A stretch of 64,000 bases of DNA from Lacticaseibacillus saniviri JCM 17471 = DSM 24301 (GTDB lineage Bacteria > Bacillota > Bacilli > Lactobacillales > Lactobacillaceae), in NCBI RefSeq assembly GCF_001311785.1, contig NZ_BBBX01000004.1:1-64000 (forward strand), read 5' to 3'. The position numbers were made by a program, and so were the translations under genes. The notes beneath the pieces were generated by a model. That model saw only the letters and a program-made list of their open reading frames with translations, searched no databases and was not told the origin of the DNA. Positions 1 to 7,877 of this stretch are shown one piece after another (position 1 is the stretch's first letter; each line of letters starts with the position of its first letter).

Positions 1-199
1 TAAACTGATGGGCATCGTTGGCAGCCTTATGTTTTAGTTGGATGTCAGATCAAATAGGTTAAGCACAGTAATTAATGATAAGCCCGTGACAACGCTGTTT
101 TAGCTGGATGTCAGATCAAATAGGCTAAGCATTATCGAAGACGGGGGAATGCCATAGCTGTCATTCTTAATTGGATGGTTGGAAGCGGCAGAGTTGTGC
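1..199 (+). CRISPR. 3' end of a type II-A CRISPR array
   Basis: Two 36-nt repeats at 31-66 and 97-132 differ at only three positions (T/C at repeat positions 8 and 29, C/T at 36). They are separated by a 30-nt spacer (67-96), and the window opens with another complete 30-nt spacer (1-30). A last spacer (133-163) is followed by a degenerate terminal repeat from 164, which keeps about 14 bases of the 5' half and then diverges. Repeats starting GTTTTAG, 36 nt long with 30-nt spacers, are typical of type II-A (Cas9, Csn2) systems. The core GATGTCAGATCA resembles repeats known from the L. casei/rhamnosus group. The degenerate repeat at the right end places the leader and the cas genes to the left, outside the window. 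Confidence 0.93.
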
Positions 200-291
200 A
201 GCCTTGGCAACATTGAGTATGACCTGTGAATTTTGTATTGACTTAGAGTAAACACAAAATGGTTTTAACGAGAGAAGGGCCAGGACACGAT

Positions 292-320
292 TTGATATAA
301 TACTATAAGAGTGGTATTAT
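292..320 (+). promoter_or_regulatory. promoter of crRNA-like gene, with an inverted repeat
   Basis: TTGATA (292-297) and TATTAT (315-320) are separated by exactly 17 bases. The expected transcription start is 326-328, where the sequence is A-rich. The inverted repeat TATAATAC (296-303) / GTATTATA (314-321) spans the spacer and the -10 box, so the promoter may be autoregulated or read on both strands. Confidence 0.5.
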
Positions 321-327
321 AGCTAGA

Positions 328-404
328 ATATGTTCATTAGTGTAAGTGTTTTAGATGAATGTCAGATCATTGAGGAACCACGGACTCTTTTTGGGTTCCG
401 TTTA
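328..404 (+). ncRNA. candidate stand-alone crRNA-like RNA
   Basis: Seen in sequence: 20 bases (328-347) are followed by GTTTTAG at 348 and by a stretch matching the first 22 bases of the CRISPR repeat at 20 of 22 positions (348-369). Homology then fades into a hairpin (GGAACC 374-379 / GGTTCC 394-399) followed by a T-rich run, which looks like a terminator. The layout promoter, 20-nt guide, tracrRNA-pairing half of the repeat, terminator is that of a one-unit crRNA gene. Known parallels are the CreA/CreR-type crRNA-like regulators and the guide portion of long-form tracrRNA in type II-A. A regulatory role is inference. Alternatives are a decayed leftover repeat or a long hairpin leader of the next gene. 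Confidence 0.45.
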
Positions 405-410
405 TATTTG

Positions 411-432
411 TACCTACTTACACTAATAACAT
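411..432 (-). promoter_or_regulatory. possible target site of the crRNA-like RNA
   Basis: The reverse complement of 416-427 is ATTAGTGTAAGT, identical to the last 12 bases of the guide-like segment (336-347). Five more bases match after a one-base offset. On the minus strand the match is followed by AGGTA, which would be an NGG-like PAM, whereas the guide's own copy is followed by GTTTT. The site lies directly before the ribosome-binding site of the gene at 443. The same bases also make an 11-12 bp inverted repeat with 336-347. Confidence 0.4.
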
Positions 433-442
433 TAAAAAGGAG

Positions 443-775
443 ATGTTAAAGCTTTTGTATGATTTAAATGGACATAAAGTGAGACTGATTGCAGCGAAAA
501 ATAGCAATGGTTTTCTATATGTCGCTCAGTATCTCGTTAGCGATAATGTGGTAAGTGTGGTGACAAGTAAAGAAAGTCTGATGACTGCTTATTGTCACTT
601 AGAGAAAGTGATAGAGAACGGGGGCGGTAAGCAGGATTGGCAAGCAAAACGACTGCGGCTTGCGCTGGCTTCTTATTCGTTGAAACGTTCCTGCTTTCTT
701 CTCAAACTCAAGCCAAATTATGCATACCAATTAATCGCGCGGTATAAAATCAGGTTGCCACCCAAATTAAGATAA
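443..775 (+). CDS. small unknown protein beside the CRISPR array
   Basis: A 110-residue, basic protein that I do not recognise. It has no signal peptide, membrane segment or clear motif. The first ATG (443) directly abuts the Shine-Dalgarno AAGGAG (437-442), which is too close; the in-frame TTG at 455, 12 bases after the SD, may be the true start and would give 106 residues. The coding stretch looks more AT-rich than the ribosomal genes that follow. It ends just before the rplJ promoter and follows a crRNA-like element whose guide matches its 5' leader. Possible roles are a CRISPR-regulated toxin or a Cas accessory or inhibitor, but nothing in the protein itself shows this. Confidence 0.55.
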   Translation: MLKLLYDLNGHKVRLIAAKNSNGFLYVAQYLVSDNVVSVVTSKESLMTAYCHLEKVIENGGGKQDWQAKRLRLALASYSLKRSCFLLKLKPNYAYQLIARYKIRLPPKLR

Positions 776-779
776 CGAC

Positions 780-808
780 TTGCTTTTAAGTTTGCCTCAT
801 GGTATATT
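780..808 (+). promoter_or_regulatory. rplJL promoter
   Basis: TTGCTT (780-785) and TATATT (803-808) with a 17-base spacer lie immediately upstream of the L10 leader. Confidence 0.6.
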
Positions 809-814
809 ACTCCT

Positions 815-955
815 TGTGTTAATTCACTCTACCTAAGACTCAGGTGGCGAAAGCCTTAATATCCTGCCGAGGTGGTATCAGATCGTTAGATACCTCTATG
901 TCTTGGTGGGCATGGAGTTTTTTATGCAGAAAACTTCAACCAAACTACAGGAGGT
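815..955 (+). promoter_or_regulatory. ribosomal protein L10 leader
   Basis: About 140 untranslated bases between the promoter and rplJ contain the conserved CCTGCCGAGG segment and flanking paired regions of the Firmicutes L10 leader. L10, with L7/L12, is known to bind this RNA and repress its own operon. The boundaries are approximate. Confidence 0.8.
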
Positions 956-962
956 GAAACAA

Positions 963-1469
963 ATGAGTGAAAAGATTATCGCACAAAAGGCAGAAATCGT
1001 TAAAGGCGTATCTGAACAATTCAAGAACGCAGCTAGCGTTGTTGTTGTTGACTACCGTGGTTTAACTGTTGCCGAAGTGACTGACTTACGTAAAGAACTC
1101 CGTGACAACGGGGTGAAGATGGAAGTTATCAAGAATACTTACTTACGTCGTGCCGCTGACGCCAATGGCTACGAAGCACTTGACGAAGTATTCGCAGGTC
1201 CTACTGCTGTTGCATTCTCTGACGAAGACGTTGTTGCGCCTGCTCGCATTATGGCGAAGTATGCGGATCAATTCGACGCATTAGAAATCAAGGGCGGGAT
1301 CATTGAAGGTAAGGTTGCTAGTCTTGAAGAAATCATGGCACTCGCGAAGTTACCAGATCGCGATGGCATGCTCTCAATGCTGTTATCTGTACTTCAAGCA
1401 CCTGTTCGCAACGTGGCTTACGCTGTCAAGGCTGTTGCCGACAGCAAGGACGAAGAACCAGCTGCATAA
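963..1469 (+). CDS. rplJ: 50S ribosomal protein L10
   Basis: 168 residues, the normal length for L10, which anchors L7/L12 dimers to the ribosomal stalk base. The N-terminal half has the rRNA-binding fold ([21 protein letters not shown]), and the C-terminal helix binds L7/L12. The start is the ATG at 963, preceded by AGGAGGTGAAACAA; an in-frame ATG at 903 lies inside the L10 leader and is not used. rplL follows after 40 bases in the same operon. Autogenous control through the leader is expected. Confidence 0.97.
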   Translation: MSEKIIAQKAEIVKGVSEQFKNAASVVVVDYRGLTVAEVTDLRKELRDNGVKMEVIKNTYLRRAADANGYEALDEVFAGPTAVAFSDEDVVAPARIMAKYADQFDALEIKGGIIEGKVASLEEIMALAKLPDRDGMLSMLLSVLQAPVRNVAYAVKAVADSKDEEPAA

Positions 1470-1509
1470 TAATTTACAGCTATACATTTAAAAATTGGAG
1501 GAAACAATT

Positions 1510-1878
1510 ATGGCATTAGATACAAATGCAATCGTTGAACAACTCAAAGATGCTTCCATCCTTGAATTGAACGACTTAGTTAAGGCTATTGAAGAAGAAT
1601 TCGGTGTTACTGCTGCTGCTCCTGTTGCAGCTGCTGGTGCTGCTGGTGGCGATGCTGCTGCAGCTAAGGATTCATTCGACGTTGAATTGAGCGAAGCTGG
1701 CCAAGAAAAGGTTAAGGTTATCAAGGCTGTTCGCGAAATCACAGGTCTTGGTTTGAAGGACGCTAAGGGTCTTGTTGACGGCGCTCCTGCAAACGTTAAG
1801 GAAGGCGTGGCTGAAGACGAAGCTAACAAGATCAAGGAAACTCTTGAAGCTGTTGGCGCAACAGTTACTCTTAAGTAA
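1510..1878 (+). CDS. rplL: 50S ribosomal protein L7/L12
   Basis: 122 residues beginning [20 protein letters not shown]. It has an N-terminal dimerisation domain, an Ala/Gly-rich hinge (about residues 36-55) and the C-terminal factor-binding domain with [19 protein letters not shown]. The ATG at 1510 follows GGAGGAAACAATT. It is the multicopy stalk protein that recruits translation factors. The operon ends at the strong hairpin at 1891-1932. Confidence 0.98.
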   Translation: MALDTNAIVEQLKDASILELNDLVKAIEEEFGVTAAAPVAAAGAAGGDAAAAKDSFDVELSEAGQEKVKVIKAVREITGLGLKDAKGLVDGAPANVKEGVAEDEANKIKETLEAVGATVTLK

Positions 1879-1890
1879 TTTCAGCCTACC

Positions 1891-1932
1891 AAAAAGGTGC
1901 GACACGATTTGATTCGTGTCGCACCTTTTTTG
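1891..1932. terminator. rplJL terminator, bidirectional
   Basis: A near-perfect 16-17 bp stem (AAAAAGGTGCGACACGA pairing with its complement) has a short loop and a T run on one side and an A run on the other. It can therefore also terminate the convergent gene at 1936-2696. It shares the GGTGYGACA stem motif with the terminators at 11024 and 15319. Confidence 0.9.
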
Positions 1933-1935
1933 TGT

Positions 1936-2696
1936 TTAACGCTTAGATTGACGATAGCCAGCTGCGATTGCGCTGGCAGCGGAACTGAAGCGGACCACAT
2001 TAGCGTTGCTAACTCTATAGTTACGCTGACGAGGCAAGTGGAAGATCATTGAGGAACGGTCCCCGATGATACTACTTGCACCTTGCGTGTTCGTGTAACC
2101 TGAGAGGTTGGTTGCGGGATGTGAAGCGGCGGGTGCTTTTGGAGCGCTAGGCTTTGGTGCTAATCCCATTTGCACATAAGTGCCTTCAATCCATTGGTTG
2201 GTGCCAACACGATACCAGGTCTTGCCGGCAGCCACACTCGTTGCGGTGTATTGCCATGAAGTGCCGTTCATCAGATACTTAGCGGGTTTAACCGCTGCAC
2301 CGTTGGGTTGTGTACGCACTAAGACACCATAACCCGGTTTGTAGGTGATATGTAGCGTGCCTTTTTAGCGGTGATTGCAGGGGCGGCATTACCTGTTTTC
2401 GCATAGGTACCCTCTACCCATTGATTAGTTCCCAACTGATACCAAGTCTTACCGTTGACTTGCTTGATCTGGGAGAACTTCCACTTGGTGCCATCTTTCA
2501 AGATGCGGCCCTTGATTGCTTGGCGACCTGTGTTAGGTGAATTCCAGAGTGCCACACCGTACCCAGGCACATAATGAATGGTGATGACGCCACTAGCAGC
2601 GCCTACCTGTTGGGCAACGGATTGGCCGCCAACAGCGAGTCCCAATCCTAAGCCGAGTGCTAAGACCCACTTAGCAAAACGTTTGTTCAATGTCAT
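1936..2696 (-). CDS. secreted surface protein with two SLAP-like repeats (frameshifted)
   Basis: Begins MTLNKRFAKWVLALGLGLGL, a signal peptide. Two copies follow of a roughly 60-residue module (YxPGYGVxxWNSP...KGRILKDGTKWKFSQ...KTWYQLGTNQWVEGTY), resembling the SLAP/SH3-like wall-binding repeats of Lactobacillaceae. The C-terminal segment (SSMIFHLPRQRNYRVSNANV...ASAIAAGYRQSKR) resembles the small Ada-like or 'sunset' domain of secreted Firmicutes proteins. The reading frame breaks between the two modules at the A5 run (2362-2366 on the plus strand). Restoring one A gives GTLHITYKPGYG, matching the first module, so the break is probably a sequencing error. GGAGGAGATTAA precedes the ATG. It probably acts in non-covalent attachment to the cell wall; the ligand is unknown. 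Confidence 0.75.
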
Positions 2697-2912
2697 TTAA
2701 TCTCCTCCTTTTAGATAGATGAATTATATCATAAATACAATCGAATGATAGCGTTGAGCGCGTGATTTGATGCGCCATAGTGGACCGTTAATATGCCGGC
2801 AAAACGCACAACTAACAGGGCGACACACTAACACTTTTGTCATACGGGTGATCTGACCTGCGTTTTGTTACCATTATAGATATAATAGAGAGAATGAAAT
2901 GGAGGATTTTCG

Positions 2913-5539
2913 ATGAAAGCAGCTTGGCACCGTTTGACTCAATTTGTTAAGCAGCATTTGACTGCATTGAAGGTATTGTTTGTATTATCCGTCCTAGTCT
3001 TCGTCATTATCGAGCTCGGTCGCATCAGTAAAGATCTGAATGGTGAGGCCGTCAAGGCGAGCCTGGCCAGTCAGGGGCCACTCTCGTTACTGCTGTTGAC
3101 GGTACTCGGAATCTTGGCCGTAACGCCGATGCTCAACTATGATTTCACCATTACCGAGTTATTGCCCGGGGAATACAAGCCTTGGTATATTGCCAAATCG
3201 GGTTGGATTGTTAACTCATTTACCAATATTGCCGGATTTGGTGGCTTTTTGGGAGCAAGTTTACGCGCCAATTTCTATCACGAAAAGGCGACACAAAAGC
3301 AAATTCTGTTAGCCATCTCAAAAATTGCCCTGTTCCTGCTTGCGGGCTTATCACTCTGGTCACTGGTCAGTTTGGTGCTCATCTATGGCTTCGGTATCGG
3401 GCGAGCGTTCAGCCAATATTGGATTTGGTTGGTCGGTGGCGCCGCTTATTTCCCATTATTGATGATTGTGAGTCACGTGCGTGATTCGGCATTTTTGCGG
3501 ACATGCCATTTAAACGCGAGTTGCGGCTGACCATTGGCTCCTTCTTTGAATGGGGCTTTGCGGCTGGCTTCTTCTTGTTGATTGGTTCTTTCTTAGGCGT
3601 TAAAGCGGATTTAGCGGCCATTCTACCCGCATTCATGGTGGCCAATGTCTTAGGTGTGGTTTCCATGGTGCCCGGTGGGTTAGGGTCCTTTGATGTCTTC
3701 ATGATTTTGACATTGGGGCAAATCGGTATCGATAGCAGCTTGGCCGTGGTCTGGCTGTTGTTCTATCGGTTGTTTTACTACGTGATTCCATTCATCATTG
3801 GTGCCGTGCTCTTTGCTCAAGACGCCGGGAAGAAGCTCAACGCCTTCCTGGAAGGATTACCACTGCAAGTCTTGCGCAAGGTCGCACACACGGTTCTGGT
3901 GGTGTTCCTGTACTTCTCAGGCATCATGCTCCTGTTGCGCGGAATTGCACCTGATCTCGCCTTCAGGAATCAAGTGTACGTCCAGTTGTATCCATACACC
4001 TTCTTCTTTTTGGATCGGGTCACCAATATTCTGATGGCCTTCTTGATTCTCGGCTTTGGTCGGGGGATTGCCAGCAAGGTCAAGCGCGCATACTGGCCGA
4101 CGGTGATTATGTTGGTCGTTGCGATTATTGCCTCAATCAAAGAAGATAGCAGCTTACGCTTTATTATTTTCTTAGCGATTATTGTGGTGGCGGTTGTGTT
4201 GACGCGTCAAGAACTGACCCGCGATCGCCTGGACTTCTCGTGGGGAACGCGCCTGATTGACTGGGGTATCTTTGGCACCACATTCCTGTTCTATGCGATC
4301 TCTGGTTTCTACAATGCGCCGGCCATTCACCACAAGCGGATTCCGGAAGTCTTCTTATTCCCATCAGAAAGAATTTGGTTGACGACACTGGTGGGAGTCT
4401 TGGTGGCTGCGGCAACGCTCTATTTGATCTATTGGTACCTTTCACTGCCAACGACAAACCTGAATGACGGGTTTGATGCCAAGCGAATTGCCGCGGTTAT
4501 CGACGAGTTTGGCGGCAATGAGGTGAGCCACTTGGCCTACACGCGTGATAAGTCGATTCACTTCTATCGCGAAGATGATCACGACCAAGTCTTCTTCCTT
4601 TATCGCAAAAAGGCTGATAAACTGATTATCATGGGTGAACCGTGGGGAACCCGGATAAGATTGTGCGGCGGTGGTCGATTTGATGACACTGGCCGACAAG
4701 CAGAATCTAAGTCTGGTGTTCTATGAGATTTCGGAACAACTCACCATGCAGTTGCACGAATACGGTTTCGACTTCCTGAAGTTCGGCGAAGAGGGTTATG
4801 TTGATGTACAGGCATTCACATTGGCGGGAACCAAGCGCAAGGGTGAACGTGCCCTGATTCATAAGTTTGAACGCGAGGGCTATACGTTCAGTTGGCTGGA
4901 ACCACCATTTGATGAGGCCACATTGGCATCCCTCAAAGCGGTGTCTGATTCATGGCTGGAAGCCGGCCAGAAAAGGGCTTCAGTCTAGGCTTCTTTGACC
5001 AGTTCTACCTCAATCAATCACCGGTCGCCGTTGTGAAGAATACCGATGGCCAGATTGTCGCGTTTGCCAATGCAATGCCGATGCTGAAAGATCAAATTAC
5101 CAGTATTGATTTGATGCGTTCGAGTGACGATGCGCCATCAGGGATTATGGATGAGGTCTTTGTGAACTTATTCTTAGAGGCCCAAGCAGCGGGTTACCAG
5201 CGGTTTGATCTGGGCATGGCACCACTGGCGAATGTCGGGACATCCAAGTTTGCCTTTATTGAAGAACGAATTTTCCACCTGATTTATGAGTATGGTTATC
5301 GCTTCTATGGCTTCCAAGGCTTGCGGTCATACAAGAATAAGTATGTCACTGAGTGGTTACCTAAGTATGTCGCTTACCAACGTCGTCATTCACTCTTGTT
5401 CATCATGATCCAAATCATGACCGTGGTGAATCAAAAAGTGATGGCCAAGTCGCAACTGGGCTTCTTCCAACAACGACTCGCCAAAGTGAGCCTGAGTGCA
5501 CTGAATTTGAGCAGTAAGAAAGAGGACAATAACGAATGA
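2913..5539 (+). CDS. mprF: phosphatidylglycerol lysyltransferase MprF (frameshifted)
   Basis: About 875 residues, the normal MprF length. The N-terminal two thirds is polytopic (some 14 membrane segments; flippase domain, with VPGGLGSFDVFMI). The C-terminal cytosolic part is the GNAT-like aminoacyl transferase domain (IMGEPWGNPDK, ALIHKFEREGYTFSWLEPPF, FDLGMAPLANVGTSKFAFIEE). The enzyme transfers lysine or another amino acid from tRNA to phosphatidylglycerol and flips the product, giving resistance to cationic peptides. Four apparent single-base losses occur, at about 3492-3496 (T run), 4644-4647 (G run), 4663 and 4961. Filling them restores the conserved sequence. ATG follows GGAGGATTTTCG. 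It overlaps the next gene by 4 bases. Confidence 0.9.
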
Positions 5540-6132
5540 ATCATTACTACACCAATGATCCCGATCTGGAACACGATGAGCACCAATTTGATTTTGAATT
5601 AGCGGGCAACCGGCTGCGTTTTACCACAGATAGCGGTGTGTTTTCGAAGCACACGATTGATTATGGCAGCCGCGTGCTGATTGAAACCGTGATTGCATCA
5701 GACCTGCCAGCAGGGGCACTGTTGGACGTTGGGACCGGCTATGGCCCCATCGGTCTGAGCCTGGCCAAACATTTTGGCGACCGCAAAATCACGATGACGG
5801 ATGTCAATCAGCGGGCGCTTGGTCTGGCTACGCGCAACGCTGATGCTAATGATGTGAAGAACGTGACGATTCTGGAATCGGATCGCTATTCAGCTGTGAC
5901 AGGTGACTTCGGCGTGATTGTCACCAATCCACCGGTTCGTGCTGGGAAAACGATTGTGACGGACATTATTGCCGGTGCCGATGCACATCTCAGCGAGGGC
6001 GGTCAGCTTTTTGTGGTGCTCCAGAAGAAACAGGGTGCGCCATCCGCATTGAAGTTGATGCGCGAGGTCTACAGCGAAGCAGATGTCATCAAAAAGGATC
6101 GCGGGTATTATATTTTGCGAGCGATCAAGTAA
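5536..6132 (+). CDS. class I SAM-dependent methyltransferase, RsmC-like
   Basis: 198 residues of the short single-domain RsmC/YbiN-type (COG2813) family found in Firmicutes. The SAM-binding motif I is DVGTGYGPIG (residues 64-73) and the catalytic NPPVRAG is at 131-137, as in N2-guanine rRNA methyltransferases. In E. coli the two-domain RsmC methylates G1207 of 16S rRNA, and the short homologue presumably does a similar job. The start codon overlaps the mprF stop, so the two are translationally coupled. Confidence 0.85.
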   Translation: MNHYYTNDPDLEHDEHQFDFELAGNRLRFTTDSGVFSKHTIDYGSRVLIETVIASDLPAGALLDVGTGYGPIGLSLAKHFGDRKITMTDVNQRALGLATRNADANDVKNVTILESDRYSAVTGDFGVIVTNPPVRAGKTIVTDIIAGADAHLSEGGQLFVVLQKKQGAPSALKLMREVYSEADVIKKDRGYYILRAIK

Positions 6133-6142
6133 GCTTGTGATA

Positions 6143-6170
6143 CAAAAAACGGCCAGCTGGCCGTTTTTTT
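6143..6170. terminator. bidirectional terminator
   Basis: AAAAAACGGCCA / TGGCCGTTTTTT stem with a GC centre, between convergent genes. The T run overlaps the stop codon of the minus-strand regulator. Confidence 0.9.
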
Positions 6171-7026
6171 AGTGGGTTGATTCTTGATGAAGCACAAGGA
6201 GATAACAGAAGACCAGGTCATCCATTTGTCGCAAAGAAAAGCCGGTGAGGTCTTGAAACTTGTCGAGTCGATATTGCAGTGTGTTACGGTGTAGATAGAG
6301 TGCTTTGGCAGCTGAACTGAGGTTGCCTTGATGATTGTACAATGTTGTGATGATGGTCAGGTAATCGTCATCCAGTGCGGCGAGGTCCGCCGTCAGTTGC
6401 GTCAAAATCGGGCTCGTTGGGCGATGGGATTGGGTGTAAAAACGCAACGCCTGATGTTGCAGCGTGGTGACGGGGCGGGTATGGCTCATCGCGGCCAGCG
6501 CCTGTTCCTCGTGAACGATGGCAACGAGTTGCTGATTGACGGCCCAAAAATGACCGACATATAAGCTGGTTTTGGTATAGAGCTCACCGTCAACGGTTTG
6601 AATCATGCCGTCGAGATCGTCGAGACTGGGATTGGTGCTGGTTTCTTCCTCAATGATGACACCGTGTGTGGCGTCAATAAAGTAACTGGTGACCGTCTGC
6701 GTGAATAATTCTTGCAATGCGGCCAGCCAACTCGCAGAACTGGCTTGCGCTTGAGCAAAATCAACAGTAAAGTAGATAAGACGAACCGGATGTGCCATTT
6801 GCGGGGCAGCCGCGTTAGCATTCAGGAATTGATACCAGGGATTGTGATTCTCGTGATTGCCGTTGAGTGCTGTTAATAGCGCAGATTCACGCGAGGTTAG
6901 ATCGTGCGTGGGAATCGCAACCTGTTTGGTATCGACACTGAATACCACGCTATCGATTGGAAATGGCGGCTGGGTGATCAGTGTTGGAAATAATAATTGA
7001 AGTTCAGCGAGTGACGGCATAGACAT
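6169..7026 (-). CDS. PucR/CdaR-type helix-turn-helix regulator
   Basis: 285 residues. The C-terminal part (about residues 230-275, LSSAAKALYLHRNTLQYRLDK FQDLTGFSL region) is the PucR/CdaR C-terminal helix-turn-helix, with the typical HRNTLQYRL signature. The rest has no domain that I recognise; such proteins usually carry a divergent sensory or GGDEF-like middle region. The gene is monocistronic and convergent with the methyltransferase. The target and ligand are unknown. Confidence 0.75.
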   Translation of the reverse strand: MSMPSLAELQLLFPTLITQPPFPIDSVVFSVDTKQVAIPTHDLTSRESALLTALNGNHENHNPWYQFLNANAAAPQMAHPVRLIYFTVDFAQAQASSASWLAALQELFTQTVTSYFIDATHGVIIEEETSTNPSLDDLDGMIQTVDGELYTKTSLYVGHFWAVNQQLVAIVHEEQALAAMSHTRPVTTLQHQALRFYTQSHRPTSPILTQLTADLAALDDDYLTIITTLYNHQGNLSSAAKALYLHRNTLQYRLDKFQDLTGFSLRQMDDLVFCYLLVLHQESTH

Positions 7027-7118
7027 TGCTCCTTTGATTGACCAATTGACTTGCCTTTATTGTAACATTTCCGCCAAAATAGTCACCGCGATAAGACGTC
7101 CAATGAGAGGTGAAAGAC

Positions 7119-7610
7119 ATGGCATTGCCACAGATAGAAATCGATTATTATATGGGATTAGCGCTGGAAGAAGCGCGTGATGCCATGGCCATTGGCGAAG
7201 TGCCGATTGGTGCCGTCATCGTCAAGGATGGCGAGATTATTGGTCGTGGCCACAATTTGCGCGAACACAGCCAAAATAGTCTGTTGCACGCTGAAGTCTT
7301 GGCGATTGAAGAGGCGTGTGCCACCGTGGACTCATGGCGCTTAGAAGGGGCCGATATTTTTGTCACCCTGGAACCTTGTCCCATGTGCGCGGGTGCCATC
7401 ATTAACAGTCGGATTCGCAGTTGTTACTATGGGGCGGCTGATCCCAAGGCGGGTGTGGCCGGCTCATTGCTCAATCTCTTGACCGACACGCGCTTTAATC
7501 ATCAAGTTGACGTGATTTCTGGTGTGCAGGCGGACAAGAGTGCCAAGCTACTCAAAACTTTTTTTTGGCAATATTCGCAAAAACGCAAAGCTGCTAAAAA
7601 GAACGGGTAG
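7119..7610 (+). CDS. tadA: tRNA-specific adenosine deaminase TadA
   Basis: 163 residues. It deaminates A34 of tRNA-Arg(ACG) to inosine. The zinc site is H57-A-E59 (catalytic Glu) plus C87 and C90 in EPCPMC, all present. ATG 7119 follows GAGAGGTG with about 6-7 bases spacing; the GTG at 7110 lies within that Shine-Dalgarno. In this order the SRP RNA gene and dnaX usually follow tadA in Lactobacillales, as here. Confidence 0.95.
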   Translation: MALPQIEIDYYMGLALEEARDAMAIGEVPIGAVIVKDGEIIGRGHNLREHSQNSLLHAEVLAIEEACATVDSWRLEGADIFVTLEPCPMCAGAIINSRIRSCYYGAADPKAGVAGSLLNLLTDTRFNHQVDVISGVQADKSAKLLKTFFWQYSQKRKAAKKNG

Positions 7611-7642
7611 CCAAATGCGCGCACATGTCGTATAATAGATTT

Positions 7643-7738
7643 TGCCGAAAGGCCTTGAGGCAATGGCGGCTTTCCGAATCGTGTCAGGTCCGGAAGGAAG
7701 CAGCACTAAGGTAGGTTCTCCATGTGCCTTAAGTTTTT
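7643..7738 (+). ncRNA. ffs: bacterial small SRP RNA (4.5S-like)
   Basis: The conserved SRP RNA core GTGTCAGGTCCGGAAGGAAG with the GCAGCACTAAG side is at about 7680-7712. It is flanked by complementary arms (GCCGAAAGGCCTTGAGGCA ... TGTGCCTTAAG). TATAAT at 7631-7636 is a likely -10 box. The position between tadA and dnaX is the usual one in Lactobacillales. It is the RNA scaffold of the Ffh signal recognition particle. The ends are approximate. Confidence 0.93.
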
Positions 7739-7779
7739 AAGTCAATCATCTAATCGCGTGTCGATTAGTTAAAAAGTTG

Positions 7780-7829
7780 AGAGGTGTCGTTACAAAACTC
7801 ATGAGGTTTTGTGGCAGCGCCTCTTTTTT
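7780..7829 (+). terminator. terminator after ffs
   Basis: A long hairpin: GAGGTG(T)CG...ACAAAAC CTCATGAG GTTTTGT...CGCCTC followed by TTTTTT. Confidence 0.85.
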
Positions 7830-7877
7830 CGCGCAGATATGTTAAACTGGATAGAGCGAAAAGAAAGGATGCTAGTG

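Noticed and set aside
348-400. tracrRNA on the minus strand
   Set aside because: The minus strand would supply an anti-repeat, but no nexus-like AAGGC...CCG or terminator hairpin follows it in that direction; the plus strand has both promoter and terminator.
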